From: an uncultured Treponema sp.
Lineage (GTDB): Bacteria > Spirochaetota > Spirochaetia > Treponematales > Treponemataceae
NCBI GenBank assembly: GCA_937894335.1
Contig: CALCRU010000070.1
Location: 1-64,000, forward strand
DNA: 64,000 nucleotides
Direction: 5' to 3'
Positions 52,472 to 61,069 of the stretch are shown in pieces; positions within the stretch are counted from its first letter, which is position 1, and each line of letters opens with the position of its first letter. The notes beneath the pieces are model-generated. The model did no database searches and had not been told where the DNA came from. It was given only the letters and a program-made list of their open reading frames with translations. The position numbers were made by a program, and so were the translations under genes.

Positions 52472-53908
52472 ATGAAAGCAACTAAACTTATTCTTACATG
52501 CATCACTTTTGGACTCGTGCTTGCCGGATTTGTTTCCTGCAAAGAAAAATCTTCTACCTCTGCGGAATCTTCCTCAGTTTCAAGACCTGGAGAACCACCT
52601 TCTGGAGAACGACCGTCGGGAACTCCTCCTTCCAAACCGGGAGAGGGCGGCGGTAAAGGAGGCGGCTTTGGCGGAGGTTCATCTTCTTCAGACATAGACT
52701 ATTCCGGTGCTGTAGAAATTACTGCTAGCGAAAGTCAGAACGGAAAAACTTATGCGTCAGACACTGCTGACCAAAGCGCACTTCTTGTTGCCACTTCTGA
52801 CAGCGTTACAATAACAAATCCCACTGTAACAAAAACAGGAAGTTCTAACGGCGGAGACAGCTGCAACTTTTACGGACTTAATGCGGCGGTTCTTGTAAAG
52901 GACGGAAGCACCACAACAATTACAGGTGGAACAATTACCTCTGATGCGTCTGGTGCAAACGGAGTGTTTTCTTACGGAGGCAACGGTGGCAAAAACGGCG
53001 GTGAAGGGGATGGTACAAAAGTAATCATTCGGGACACTACAATCACCACTACAGGAAGCGGTTCAGGCGGAATTATGACCACTGGCGGCGGAATTACTGA
53101 AGCCTATAATCTTACCGTTACCACAAACGGACAGTCTTCTGCAGCAATAAGAACAGACCGGGGTGGCGGAACTGTTACTGTTGACGGAGGAACATACACT
53201 TCAAACGGACTGGGGTCTCCTGCAATTTATTCAACGGCAGACATAACCGTTTCAAATGCAAGCCTTGTTTCAAACTTGTCTGAGGGTGTTTGCATTGAAG
53301 GAAAGAATTCTATTACGCTCAATAACTGTTCACTTACTGCAAATAACACAAAGCGTAACGGCAACGCAAAATTCCTAGACTCAATCATGATATATCAGTC
53401 AATGTCTGGGGATGCTGACAGCGGAACTTCTTCCTTTACCATGAACGGTGGAAGTCTTACAAGCAAAAGTGGACACATCTTCCATGTTACAAACACAAAC
53501 GCTATAATCAGTTTGAGCGGAGTAAATCTTATAAACGAAGATGATGAAGACATTTTGCTTTCTGTCTGTGCTGACGGCTGGAACGGGGCTTCAAACATTG
53601 CAACACTTAACGCAGTAAGCCAGAAACTTGACGGAACAATTCTTGTGGGAAGCGATTCTACACTTACCTTTAATCTTTCTGACGGTTCAAGTTTTACCGG
53701 ATGCATAAGCGGAACGATTTCAAATGCGGCAGGCGACAGTGTTTCTTCTTCTGTGGGAACAGTTAATGTTACGCTTGACAGCACCAGTACATGGACTCTT
53801 ACTGCAGACACTTACATTACTTCGTTTACTGGCGACAGTTCTCGGGTTAACTCTAACGGTTATACGCTGTATGTAAACGGAAAAGCCCTTAGTGGAGTGA
53901 GCAGGTAA
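52472..53908 (+). CDS. Beta-helix repeat lipoprotein, probable surface protein
   Basis: The 478-residue protein starts at the ATG at 52472 with GGAGG upstream. The lipobox is AGFVSC. A Pro/Ser/Gly-rich linker (PGEPPSGERPSGTPPSKPGE) and a Gly run lead to a long region of short Thr/Ser/Asn/Gly-rich strands (TTITGGTITSDASGANGVF, TVDGGTYTSNG, SLTSKSGHIFHVTNT). This pattern indicates a right-handed parallel beta-helix, as in adhesins and polysaccharide-active proteins. No catalytic Asp set is evident. It could be a surface adhesin; the ligand is unknown. Confidence 0.75.
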   Translation: MKATKLILTCITFGLVLAGFVSCKEKSSTSAESSSVSRPGEPPSGERPSGTPPSKPGEGGGKGGGFGGGSSSSDIDYSGAVEITASESQNGKTYASDTADQSALLVATSDSVTITNPTVTKTGSSNGGDSCNFYGLNAAVLVKDGSTTTITGGTITSDASGANGVFSYGGNGGKNGGEGDGTKVIIRDTTITTTGSGSGGIMTTGGGITEAYNLTVTTNGQSSAAIRTDRGGGTVTVDGGTYTSNGLGSPAIYSTADITVSNASLVSNLSEGVCIEGKNSITLNNCSLTANNTKRNGNAKFLDSIMIYQSMSGDADSGTSSFTMNGGSLTSKSGHIFHVTNTNAIISLSGVNLINEDDEDILLSVCADGWNGASNIATLNAVSQKLDGTILVGSDSTLTFNLSDGSSFTGCISGTISNAAGDSVSSSVGTVNVTLDSTSTWTLTADTYITSFTGDSSRVNSNGYTLYVNGKALSGVSR

Positions 53909-53928
53909 ACAGTATTTCAATTTCTTTC

Positions 53929-53957
53929 TTGCATACGGACCGACTCTGTGCTAGTCT
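53929..53957 (+). promoter_or_regulatory. Promoter of the nuclease gene, leaderless arrangement
   Basis: TTGCAT (53929-53934), a 17-bp spacer and TAGTCT (53952-53957). The ATG at 53964 comes 6 nt later, without a Shine-Dalgarno site. Confidence 0.4.
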
Positions 53958-53963
53958 GTATGC

Positions 53964-54767
53964 ATGGTAAAGAAAATATTTTCTGCATTTTTCTTCCTCC
54001 TTTTTATTTTGCTTCCTTTGTTTTCGGACGAGGGAAGCCTTGTCTTTTTACCAGAAGGTCTTGAACTTCCCCGAGCACTTTCTGACGAACATGACGGCGA
54101 CCGTGAAGTTAGAACCCTTTCTGCCTTTACCCTGTGCTACCGGGAAAGTTACGAACTTGCGGAGTGGGTGGCCTACGAACTTACCCGCGAGGAACTTGAA
54201 AAAAATGTTTCTAGAAGCAATTCATTTAGACCAGATGCAGGAATTTCTACAGGCAGTGCCGAGCTAGATGACTATCGTAATTCAGGTTACGACAGGGGGC
54301 ATCTTGCACCCAGTGGAGACATGCTTTTTAGCGCTCAGGCAAATGCAGACTGTTTTCTCTTAAGCAACATTACGCCTCAGAACGCTTCTTTTAACAGCGG
54401 CATTTGGAACGAACTTGAAAATCAGGTAAGGCGTTGGGCTGAACAGTATGGCCGCGTCTATGTAATAACAGGACCTGTCTTGGAAAAACCTGCGGAAGAA
54501 TATGAGTCAATTGGGAAAAACAAAGTCGCCGTTCCCGAATACTTCTATAAAATCGTGCTGACTCCTCTTTATGCTGATGAAGAAGATGCTGCAAGTCCAG
54601 AAGACTGTGCAAAAATAATCGTAAGCGCCTACATAATTCCAAACAGAAAATGTGGCGAAAAATTCTGGTCTTACCGCGTGAGCGTAAGCGAAGTAGAAAG
54701 GCGTACAGGACTGGACTTTTTTTCTTTGCTAGACGCCCAACCTTACGCAAGAGAGTTTTTAAACTGA
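53964..54767 (+). CDS. Exported DNA/RNA non-specific endonuclease (NUC1 family)
   Basis: The 267-residue protein has a Sec signal peptide (about 1-21, FFLLFILLPLFS). The beta-beta-alpha-metal active site DRGHLAPSGDM is near residue 110, and the metal-ligand Asn helix is in LLSNITPQNASFNSGIWNELE. This is the Serratia-nuclease fold, which degrades DNA and RNA with Mg2+. It probably scavenges nucleic acid outside the cytoplasm. No immunity protein is adjacent, as expected for an exported enzyme. Confidence 0.9.
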   Translation: MVKKIFSAFFFLLFILLPLFSDEGSLVFLPEGLELPRALSDEHDGDREVRTLSAFTLCYRESYELAEWVAYELTREELEKNVSRSNSFRPDAGISTGSAELDDYRNSGYDRGHLAPSGDMLFSAQANADCFLLSNITPQNASFNSGIWNELENQVRRWAEQYGRVYVITGPVLEKPAEEYESIGKNKVAVPEYFYKIVLTPLYADEEDAASPEDCAKIIVSAYIIPNRKCGEKFWSYRVSVSEVERRTGLDFFSLLDAQPYAREFLN

Positions 54768-54791
54768 ACCTCTGTGCACACTCTACTTGAA

Positions 54792-54819
54792 TTGCACCCC
54801 TGTTTTGTGATACTATAAT
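54792..54819 (+). promoter_or_regulatory. Promoter of alaS, leaderless arrangement
   Basis: TTGCAC (54792-54797), a 16-bp spacer and a perfect TATAAT (54814-54819). The ATG at 54825 begins 5 nt later; no Shine-Dalgarno site is possible in such a short leader. Confidence 0.6.
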
Positions 54820-54824
54820 TCACT

Positions 54825-56648
54825 ATGACTGCAAACGAATTACGCTCTAAATACATTGAATTTTTTAAGTCAAAAGGTCACGCTGCAATTAGCGGACAGA
54901 GCCTTATTCCCGAAAACGATCCGTCGGTTCTTTTTACCATGGCAGGAATGCATCCGCTCGTACCTTATCTTTTGGGCGAAAAACATCCTGCAGGAACTCG
55001 TCTTACCGACTATCAGAAATGTATTCGTACAGGAGACATTGACGAAGTTGGAGATCCCAGCCACCTTACCTGTTTTGAAATGTTGGGCAACTGGTCTTTG
55101 GGCGACTATTTTAAAAAAGAATCAATTGCATTCAGCTACGAATTCCTTACGAGCGAGAAATGGCTTGGCCTTGATCCAAGAAAAATCAGCGTAACGGTTT
55201 TTGCAGGAGACGAAAGCGCTCCCCGCGACGAAGAGGCTGCTGGTTACTGGAAGGCCAACGGAATTCCCGAAGACAAAATTGCATATCTTCCTGCAAGCGA
55301 CAACTGGTGGGCAGCCGGTCCAACTGGTCCGTGCGGTCCCGATACAGAAATTTTCTACTGGGTTGGCGAAGGTCTTCCTCCTCTAGGTTCAAACAAGGGC
55401 ACCGATAGCGCAAACTGGATGGAAATATGGAACAATGTCTTTATGCAGTACAATCGTGCAGAAGACGGTTCCCTTTCTAAACTGCCCAAGCAGAATGTTG
55501 ACACGGGAATGGGACTTGAAAGAACCAACTGCATTTTGCAGGGAAAGACTAGCGTTTACCTTACCGAGGTGTTCCAGCCTATTATTGCAAAGATTGGTGA
55601 ACTTTCTTCATATTCATATGGAAGCGACGAAGAAAAAGACAAGAGCGTACGCATTATAGCAGACCATATTCGTGCGGCCGTATTTATTTTGGGAGACCAG
55701 AGGGGCGTTACTCCGTCTAACTTAGGTGCAGGATATGTTCTTCGCAGAATTATCCGCAGGGCAATTAGGCATGGCAGAAAACTTGGCATAGAAAATTCCT
55801 TCCTTGCCCAGATTGCGGAAACAGTAATCGAAAACTTTAAAAATGCATATCCTGAACTTGAGCAGAACCATGAAAAAATAAAGGATGAGCTTACCAAGGA
55901 AGAAGAAAAGTTTGGCGACACCCTGCGTAAGGGCGAGGCAGAATTTCAGAAGCTTCTTCCCAACCTTATGAAGAATCCCAAAAAAGAAATTAGCGGAAAA
56001 GTTGCATTCCGTTTGTACGACACCTTTGGATTCCCTCTGGAACTTACAGAAGAACTTGGTGCGGAACACGGCTTTACTGTAGACAAGGAAGGCTTTAAGG
56101 AGGCCGAAAAAAAGCATCAGGAAGCGTCAAAGAGTCTTGATGCCGGTGCTGCAAAAGGCGGTCTTGCGGAACAGAGCGATGTTACCACAAAGTATCACAC
56201 TGCAACGCACCTTCTTCAGCAGGCCCTTGTTCAGATTCTGGGGGATGAGGTTGCACAGAAGGGCAGCAACATAAACAACGAGCGCATGCGCTTTGACTTT
56301 ACCTTTAGCCGTCCCATGACAAAAGAAGAAATTCAGCAGGTGGAAGACCTTGTTAATCAGAAAATAAAGGAAGACTTACCCGTTACCATGGAAGTTATGA
56401 CCCTTGAAGAGGCCAAGGCAGAAGGTGCCCGTGCCCTCTTTACCAACAAGTATGGCGAAAGCGTAAAGGTCTATACCATTGGTCGTGATCCAAAGACTGA
56501 CTGGTTCTCAAAGGAAGTTTGCGGAGGTCCCCATGTTCAGCATACGGCTCAGATTGGTGACTTTAAAATTCAGAAGGAACAGTCTTCTTCTGCAGGCGTA
56601 CGAAGAATTCGTGCAGTAATAAGCGGTGGACTTCCTTTAGACGCCTAA
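54825..56648 (+). CDS. alaS: Alanyl-tRNA synthetase, short form
   Basis: The 607-residue protein has a class II catalytic core (ELRSKYIEFFKSKGH, TMAGMHPLVPYLLG, NTGMGLERTN-like VDTGMGLERTNCI), the tRNA-recognition region, and an editing domain with HTATH near residue 457 and CGGPHVQHT. Ordinary AlaRS has about 870 residues with a C-terminal C-Ala domain; this one ends after the editing domain. Short AlaRS forms are known from spirochaetes, so it is likely functional, not truncated. It begins a plus-strand row of housekeeping genes. Confidence 0.96.
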   Translation: MTANELRSKYIEFFKSKGHAAISGQSLIPENDPSVLFTMAGMHPLVPYLLGEKHPAGTRLTDYQKCIRTGDIDEVGDPSHLTCFEMLGNWSLGDYFKKESIAFSYEFLTSEKWLGLDPRKISVTVFAGDESAPRDEEAAGYWKANGIPEDKIAYLPASDNWWAAGPTGPCGPDTEIFYWVGEGLPPLGSNKGTDSANWMEIWNNVFMQYNRAEDGSLSKLPKQNVDTGMGLERTNCILQGKTSVYLTEVFQPIIAKIGELSSYSYGSDEEKDKSVRIIADHIRAAVFILGDQRGVTPSNLGAGYVLRRIIRRAIRHGRKLGIENSFLAQIAETVIENFKNAYPELEQNHEKIKDELTKEEEKFGDTLRKGEAEFQKLLPNLMKNPKKEISGKVAFRLYDTFGFPLELTEELGAEHGFTVDKEGFKEAEKKHQEASKSLDAGAAKGGLAEQSDVTTKYHTATHLLQQALVQILGDEVAQKGSNINNERMRFDFTFSRPMTKEEIQQVEDLVNQKIKEDLPVTMEVMTLEEAKAEGARALFTNKYGESVKVYTIGRDPKTDWFSKEVCGGPHVQHTAQIGDFKIQKEQSSSAGVRRIRAVISGGLPLDA

Positions 56649-56766
56649 AGCAGGGATTTGATCCATTTTCCGACTGTAACTAAAAACGGTCGGGGTGGTT
56701 ATATCAGTAGACACAGGGAGTGGGGAAAAGCTCCATTTTCCATTACATTTGTATAGAGGTGTAAAA

Positions 56767-57864
56767 ATGAAACGTGTTGTGATTGGAATTGCACTTATGT
56801 TCGGGATTGCTCTTTCTGCATTTGCGCAGAATGACCTGCAGCCCCTTGCTGTTGTAAAAGTGAATAAATCAGAAACCATTACATTGAAACAGCTTAAAAC
56901 CCGTGTGGCATACACACTGCGCCAGTACGAGGCTTACGGAATAACATCGCTTACCGTAGACCAGAAGGAGCAGCTTCTTGAGACTTTGATTGACGAAAAA
57001 CTGATTGTTCAGGCCGCTACCCGTGACGGAATTGCCGCATCTGTAACAGATACCATGGTTGATCAGGCCTTCCTTAATCAGATTGCTCAGAGCCTTGGCG
57101 TTCAGCTTACAGAAGCCCAGCTGTCTGACCTTATAAAGCAGCAGACTGGAAAGACCCTGCAGGAATACATCCTTTCCAATACAGGAATGACCCTTGCCGA
57201 GTTTAAGGCCAACCTTAAGAATCAGCTTATAATTCAGCAGTATGTCCTTGCAAAAAAGCAGAACGAAATTCAGTCTGTTTCGGCAACTGATGCAGAAATC
57301 CGTGCCTTCTACGACATGAACAAGCAGACATTTGTTCAGAGCGACATGATAAGCCTCTTTATCTTTGGCGTACCCAAGGGAAGCGATGCTGTTGCCGCCC
57401 GTGCCGCCGCTGTGGACTACCGCAACAAGTATGTGGCAAATCCCAGCATAAGCACCACTTGGAAGGCTTCTCCAGACAACGGAACAAAATTCTATGCCGA
57501 AGACCAGCTTATTCCCAAAAACACTTCTGCCCAGCAGCAGCTTGGATGGACTACAGAAAACTTTTCCAAACTGTTTGCAAGCAGCATAGGTTATGTAAGC
57601 GACATTACCGAAACTGCAACAAACTATCAGTTCTATGCCGTACTGAACAAGTATGACGCAAAAATGCTTTCTTTAAGCGATGTAATTCAGCCCAACACAA
57701 CAGTTACCGTTTACGAATACATTCGCTCTGGACTTACCCAGAACAAGATAAGCGAATACTTGGGAACCGCCGCTCAGGCTCTTGCAGACGAGCTGAATAC
57801 CTCAGCCAATGTGGAACGCAAGAAGACTGGAGACGAACTTAAGAAACTGCTTGAGGGCTGGTAA
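56767..57864 (+). CDS. SurA/PrsA-like periplasmic chaperone (no clear parvulin domain)
   Basis: From the ATG at 56767 (365 residues) a signal peptide ends at ALSAFAQ. The SurA N-terminal fold is seen in TLKQLKTRVAYTLRQYEAYG, QKEQLLETLIDEKLIVQAA and EYILSNTGMTLAEFKANLKNQLIIQQYV. A parvulin isomerase domain is not evident in the C-terminal half. It should assist folding of outer-membrane proteins. The 118-bp gap after alaS holds a repeated TCCATTTTCC (56662 and 56732) but no clear promoter. Confidence 0.8.
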   Translation: MKRVVIGIALMFGIALSAFAQNDLQPLAVVKVNKSETITLKQLKTRVAYTLRQYEAYGITSLTVDQKEQLLETLIDEKLIVQAATRDGIAASVTDTMVDQAFLNQIAQSLGVQLTEAQLSDLIKQQTGKTLQEYILSNTGMTLAEFKANLKNQLIIQQYVLAKKQNEIQSVSATDAEIRAFYDMNKQTFVQSDMISLFIFGVPKGSDAVAARAAAVDYRNKYVANPSISTTWKASPDNGTKFYAEDQLIPKNTSAQQQLGWTTENFSKLFASSIGYVSDITETATNYQFYAVLNKYDAKMLSLSDVIQPNTTVTVYEYIRSGLTQNKISEYLGTAAQALADELNTSANVERKKTGDELKKLLEGW

Positions 57865-57865
57865 T

Positions 57866-58321
57866 TTGTCACGCAGAAAAAGCAGAATACTTGCACTGCA
57901 GGCACTTTACTCTTACGATGTGGGGGGAGTGCCTGTTGACGAGCTCTTAAAATTTGAATGGGACTCTTTTGAAACGCTTCCTTCCGAATCAGAGGGGAGC
58001 GCTTCCCAGTCTGTACAGGACGCTGACTCTGACACCTACGACTTTGCACGAATCCTTGTTTCGGGAACAGTAAATCACCTAGAAGAAGTTGACTCCATTA
58101 TAAGGAACCATCTTTCTTCTGGTTGGACAATGGAGCGCATGAACCGAGTGTCTCTTGCAATTTTGCGCCTTAGTGTCTATTCCCTTTTGTACTTTGAAGA
58201 CATGCCTGCAACAATAGTAATCGATGAAGCAATCGATTTGGCAAAAGATTTTGGCATTGACGATTCCTTTAAGTTTATAAATGCCGTCCTTGACACAATT
58301 CGAAAAGAACGTGGACTGTAA
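57866..58321 (+). CDS. nusB: Transcription antitermination factor NusB, TTG start
   Basis: I set the start at the TTG at 57866, because the family begins at the RKSRILALQALYSYD segment and GAGG lies 8-11 nt upstream; no ATG gives a sensible N-terminus. The 151-residue protein ends with the NusB signature FGIDDSFKFINAVLDTI. NusB binds boxA RNA with NusE during rRNA transcription. It starts 2 nt after the SurA-like stop. Confidence 0.9.
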   Translation: MSRRKSRILALQALYSYDVGGVPVDELLKFEWDSFETLPSESEGSASQSVQDADSDTYDFARILVSGTVNHLEEVDSIIRNHLSSGWTMERMNRVSLAILRLSVYSLLYFEDMPATIVIDEAIDLAKDFGIDDSFKFINAVLDTIRKERGL

Positions 58322-60257
58322 AAAACTCCGCCGCAGTGTAAGTTTTTTCCTCATTTTTTTTACGCTGATTTTAGGCGCATCTTTTTTTTCCTCCTGTTCA
58401 TCTCATTCAGAGGGGGCTTCCCTTACAAGGCGTCTTGACGAAGTTGATGCATTCATACAGGCAGGAGACACTGGCGAAGCGGTAAGGCTTTTAAAGGAGG
58501 CGTCTAAAGAGGCTTTTAGTGCCTATGCCAGAATAGGAATCTACAGGCGCTACATGCTTTTGGGCGAAACAGAATCCGCAGAAAAAACTCTTGTAAAAGG
58601 ACTAAAAAAACTTCCTCAGAACGAAGAGCTTAGTGCGGTCTATGCAAATTTTCTCCTGCGTCGCAACAGACTGCTTGAAGCTGCCAGAGTGGCAAAGTGT
58701 CTTGAAGGCACTGCTTACGGTTCCCTTTATTCCGAGGCCGTGCTTCGTTTGGTAAGAACGGGAAGCATTTCTGTACAGGACGCCCTTAACGCACCAAAGA
58801 AAATAAAGAATGACAAAAAGCATCCCGTGCCTGCTCTTACCACACAGACTTTTAAAGACCCTGTATTAATTCCCCTTTATGCTGATGCATGGAAGGCTGG
58901 GCGTGACTGGAAGTGGCTTTCTAATGCGGTTACTCTTCTTATGCTAGAAGGAGACACCACCAATGCCGTTGCCCTAAAGCCAAAAACTCTAGAGAGTATG
59001 GAAGAAAAACTTCTGTGGGCTCTTGTGCTGTATGATTCAGGACTTTATGCTGATTCACTACAGGTTCTTTCTGGAGCCAGAGAGTCTCTTGTGCTTACGC
59101 CTTCTTCCCTTACCACGCTTTCGTCTTCTTCCCTTGCAGACAGAGAAAAGGTTGCCACTTACCTTGAACTGTGCGCTCTTCTTTCTGATGTCTACTACAT
59201 TCTGGGAAGTGACGACGCTTCCGAAGAAGAGCGGTCTATTCTTATTTCTTCCCTTACAAACATAAATGAATCACTTTTGCCAGAAAACTTTCGTGCCACT
59301 GTTCTTCCCCTTGTCTACCTTAACAGCATTTCTCATGCAAGAATGCAGAACGAACCTGTAAGGGAATACGAACTTCTTTCTTACGCACTAAAAAACTTTC
59401 CGTCAAACCGTAATGTGCTTGCAGCCTTTGGTCAGTTTGCTCTAGATACTGCCGCCCGTCCTCCAGAAGACGAACTTCTTACCCAGCTAAGACAGGCAGG
59501 ACTACGCACACAAAAAATGGAAGCCGATGACCTTGTGCCAGCCGTTGCACTGGAAGAAGCCCTTTCTTACATAGATGCCTCCCTTAAAAAAAGCAGGGAT
59601 GTTCCCCTTGTGGTTTTGCGTGAGGAATTAAGAGATGCCTCTTCCCTAACTGACCGCGCGGAACTTAAGGCTAGCCGTGTATGGCTTTTACTAGAGCAGG
59701 AAGAAACAGGAACAAATACTTATCCGCCCGAAGTACTTTCTTACGCACTTTCAAGACTTATAAATTGCGGCTTTTACGATGAAGCCCACCAACTCTTTAA
59801 CCGATGCATGACCGCTTCCTATGGTAAGGATTTTATTCCCTCCGAAGAACCCCAACTGATGGAACTTTGGGAACTGGAATATGCCGCCTACTTTGAGGGA
59901 ACTTCTGGCAGTGCAAGAAACAGCCGCCGCCTGTATTCATACATTGCAGACCACTTTGCCGACAGGGCAGCTGTAATGCATTCCACAGGACAGAACGAAA
60001 CAGTTGTAAACGCCCTTGTAAACCTTGCCCTTATTCAGGCCAGTACTGGAGAAGAAAAACTTGCCGTGGAAACTCTTAACATGGCCTCGGGTAAAACCGC
60101 CAGCATAAAGACAAAAGCCGAAATCCTCTACCGACTTGCAGTACTGCACAAGGGCCTTGGAGACAGCCGTAACGCCCAGCGTTCCCTCCAGTATGCCCTT
60201 ACCTTGAATCCCTCTTTGGGAAAGGCCCACCTTCTGCAAAAAGAGCTGCAAAAATAA
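58311..60257 (+). CDS. TPR-repeat lipoprotein
   Basis: The GTG at 58311 lies within the end of nusB; an ATG at 58281 is possible. The signal peptide ends in FFSSC. The rest is a 630-residue alpha-solenoid with TPR-like pairs, clearest at the ends (GDTGEAVRLLKEASKEAFSA; YRLAVLHKGLGDSRNAQRSL, LNPSLGKAHLL). It is probably a periplasmic scaffold. From memory, a homologous gene sits between nusB and groES in T. pallidum. Confidence 0.8.
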   Translation: MDCKKLRRSVSFFLIFFTLILGASFFSSCSSHSEGASLTRRLDEVDAFIQAGDTGEAVRLLKEASKEAFSAYARIGIYRRYMLLGETESAEKTLVKGLKKLPQNEELSAVYANFLLRRNRLLEAARVAKCLEGTAYGSLYSEAVLRLVRTGSISVQDALNAPKKIKNDKKHPVPALTTQTFKDPVLIPLYADAWKAGRDWKWLSNAVTLLMLEGDTTNAVALKPKTLESMEEKLLWALVLYDSGLYADSLQVLSGARESLVLTPSSLTTLSSSSLADREKVATYLELCALLSDVYYILGSDDASEEERSILISSLTNINESLLPENFRATVLPLVYLNSISHARMQNEPVREYELLSYALKNFPSNRNVLAAFGQFALDTAARPPEDELLTQLRQAGLRTQKMEADDLVPAVALEEALSYIDASLKKSRDVPLVVLREELRDASSLTDRAELKASRVWLLLEQEETGTNTYPPEVLSYALSRLINCGFYDEAHQLFNRCMTASYGKDFIPSEEPQLMELWELEYAAYFEGTSGSARNSRRLYSYIADHFADRAAVMHSTGQNETVVNALVNLALIQASTGEEKLAVETLNMASGKTASIKTKAEILYRLAVLHKGLGDSRNAQRSLQYALTLNPSLGKAHLLQKELQK

Positions 60258-60318
60258 TAGTAGCTGCCTCTGTTTAAATAAATTTTATGTGATTACTTTA
60301 TCAGCGAAATAATTCCAA

Positions 60319-60474
60319 GTAGGTGAAGGCCGCTTTGAACTTACCGTGGAAGACATGGCGGAGCATGAGGACAGAAATGCAGGAGGAACTCTAACGGTGC
60401 AGTATCCACTTCTTCTAGGATTTTCTGAGTTTAACTTGCCAAGATTTTTATGCCCTCCTGTTGCTGCATTTTAA
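60319..60474 (+). pseudogene. Possible gene remnant (52 codons without a start)
   Basis: An open frame encodes VGEGRFELTVEDMAEHEDRN... and ends at a TAA at 60472-60474. Its composition looks protein-like, but it has no start codon near its beginning and no recognised family. It lies in the 289-bp gap before groES; the rest of that gap holds only the groES promoter. Confidence 0.3.
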
Positions 60475-60480
60475 ATAAAT

Positions 60481-60509
60481 TTGACCTTTGCTAAGTTTTT
60501 TATTATATT
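60481..60509 (+). promoter_or_regulatory. Promoter of groES
   Basis: TTGACC (60481-60486), a 17-bp spacer and TATATT (60504-60509), followed by CTAAGTAAATAAGTAA, which resembles the sequence after the groEL promoter. No CIRCE element is seen. Confidence 0.6.
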
Positions 60510-60546
60510 CTAAGTAAATAAGTAATCACTTTTTTGGAGGATAGAT

Positions 60547-60819
60547 ATGAAAGTTAAGCCATTGGCAGACCGTGTTCTTGTTAAGCAGGCAGCGGCGGAA
60601 ACTAAATCAGCAGGCGGAATCATTATTCCTGAAACTGCTCAGGAAAAGACCCAGCAGGCCACAGTAAAGGCTGTTGGTCCCGGAACCGAAAAGGAAAAAA
60701 TCACCGTAAAGGTTGGCGATGTAGTTCTTTATGACAAATATGCTGGAACAAACATCAAAATTGACGGCGAGGACTACCTTATCCTTAAGAATGCGGACAT
60801 TATTGCCGTAGTTGAGTAA
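60547..60819 (+). CDS. groES: Co-chaperonin GroES (Hsp10)
   Basis: The 90-residue protein begins MKVKPLADRVLVKQ and contains the mobile-loop region ETKSAGGIIIPETAQEK and the GDVVLYDKYAGTNIKIDGED roof segment. It caps the GroEL ring. TTGGAGG precedes the ATG. It is 15 kb from groEL and transcribed from its own promoter, as in other treponemes. Confidence 0.97.
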   Translation: MKVKPLADRVLVKQAAAETKSAGGIIIPETAQEKTQQATVKAVGPGTEKEKITVKVGDVVLYDKYAGTNIKIDGEDYLILKNADIIAVVE

Positions 60820-60833
60820 ATTTTAAGCATTAT

Positions 60834-60873
60834 GCAGGGTGGGGAAGGCGACTGTCTTTCTTCACCCTGCTTT
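60834..60873 (+). terminator. Terminator of groES
   Basis: The GC-rich stem GCAGGGTG / CACCCTGC is followed by a short TTTATT stretch. Confidence 0.65.
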
Positions 60874-60878
60874 ATTCT

Positions 60879-60937
60879 GTGGGTCAAAGTGACACACTTT
60901 TTACCATAACTTTATGTTATGAGAAAAAATGACCCAC
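60879..60937 (+). promoter_or_regulatory. Nested palindromes upstream of the sigma-54 promoter
   Basis: The outer arms GTGGGTCA (60879-60886) and TGACCCAC (60930-60937) enclose two perfect palindromes, AAAGTG-ACA-CACTTT (60886-60900) and CATAAC-TTTAT-GTTATG (60905-60921). They lie about 95-150 bp upstream of the -24 element, the usual range for sigma-54 activator sites. As RNA they would form a three-way junction. Confidence 0.5.
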
Positions 60938-61030
60938 TTAAATCCCCCCTTAATCCATCTGACCATCTTTTCTGCGTAAAATCAGCATAAAAAAGCCTAA
61001 AATCAATAAAATTTCTCTTTTTAAGGTACT

Positions 61031-61045
61031 TGGCACAAAATCTGC
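61031..61045 (+). promoter_or_regulatory. Sigma-54 (-24/-12) promoter
   Basis: TTGGCAC with GG at 61032-61033 and TGCT with GC at 61044-61045 are separated by exactly 10 bp, matching the RpoN consensus. Transcription would begin near 61057. Confidence 0.7.
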
Positions 61046-61069
61046 TGTATATTAGGCATGGAGGCGCAT

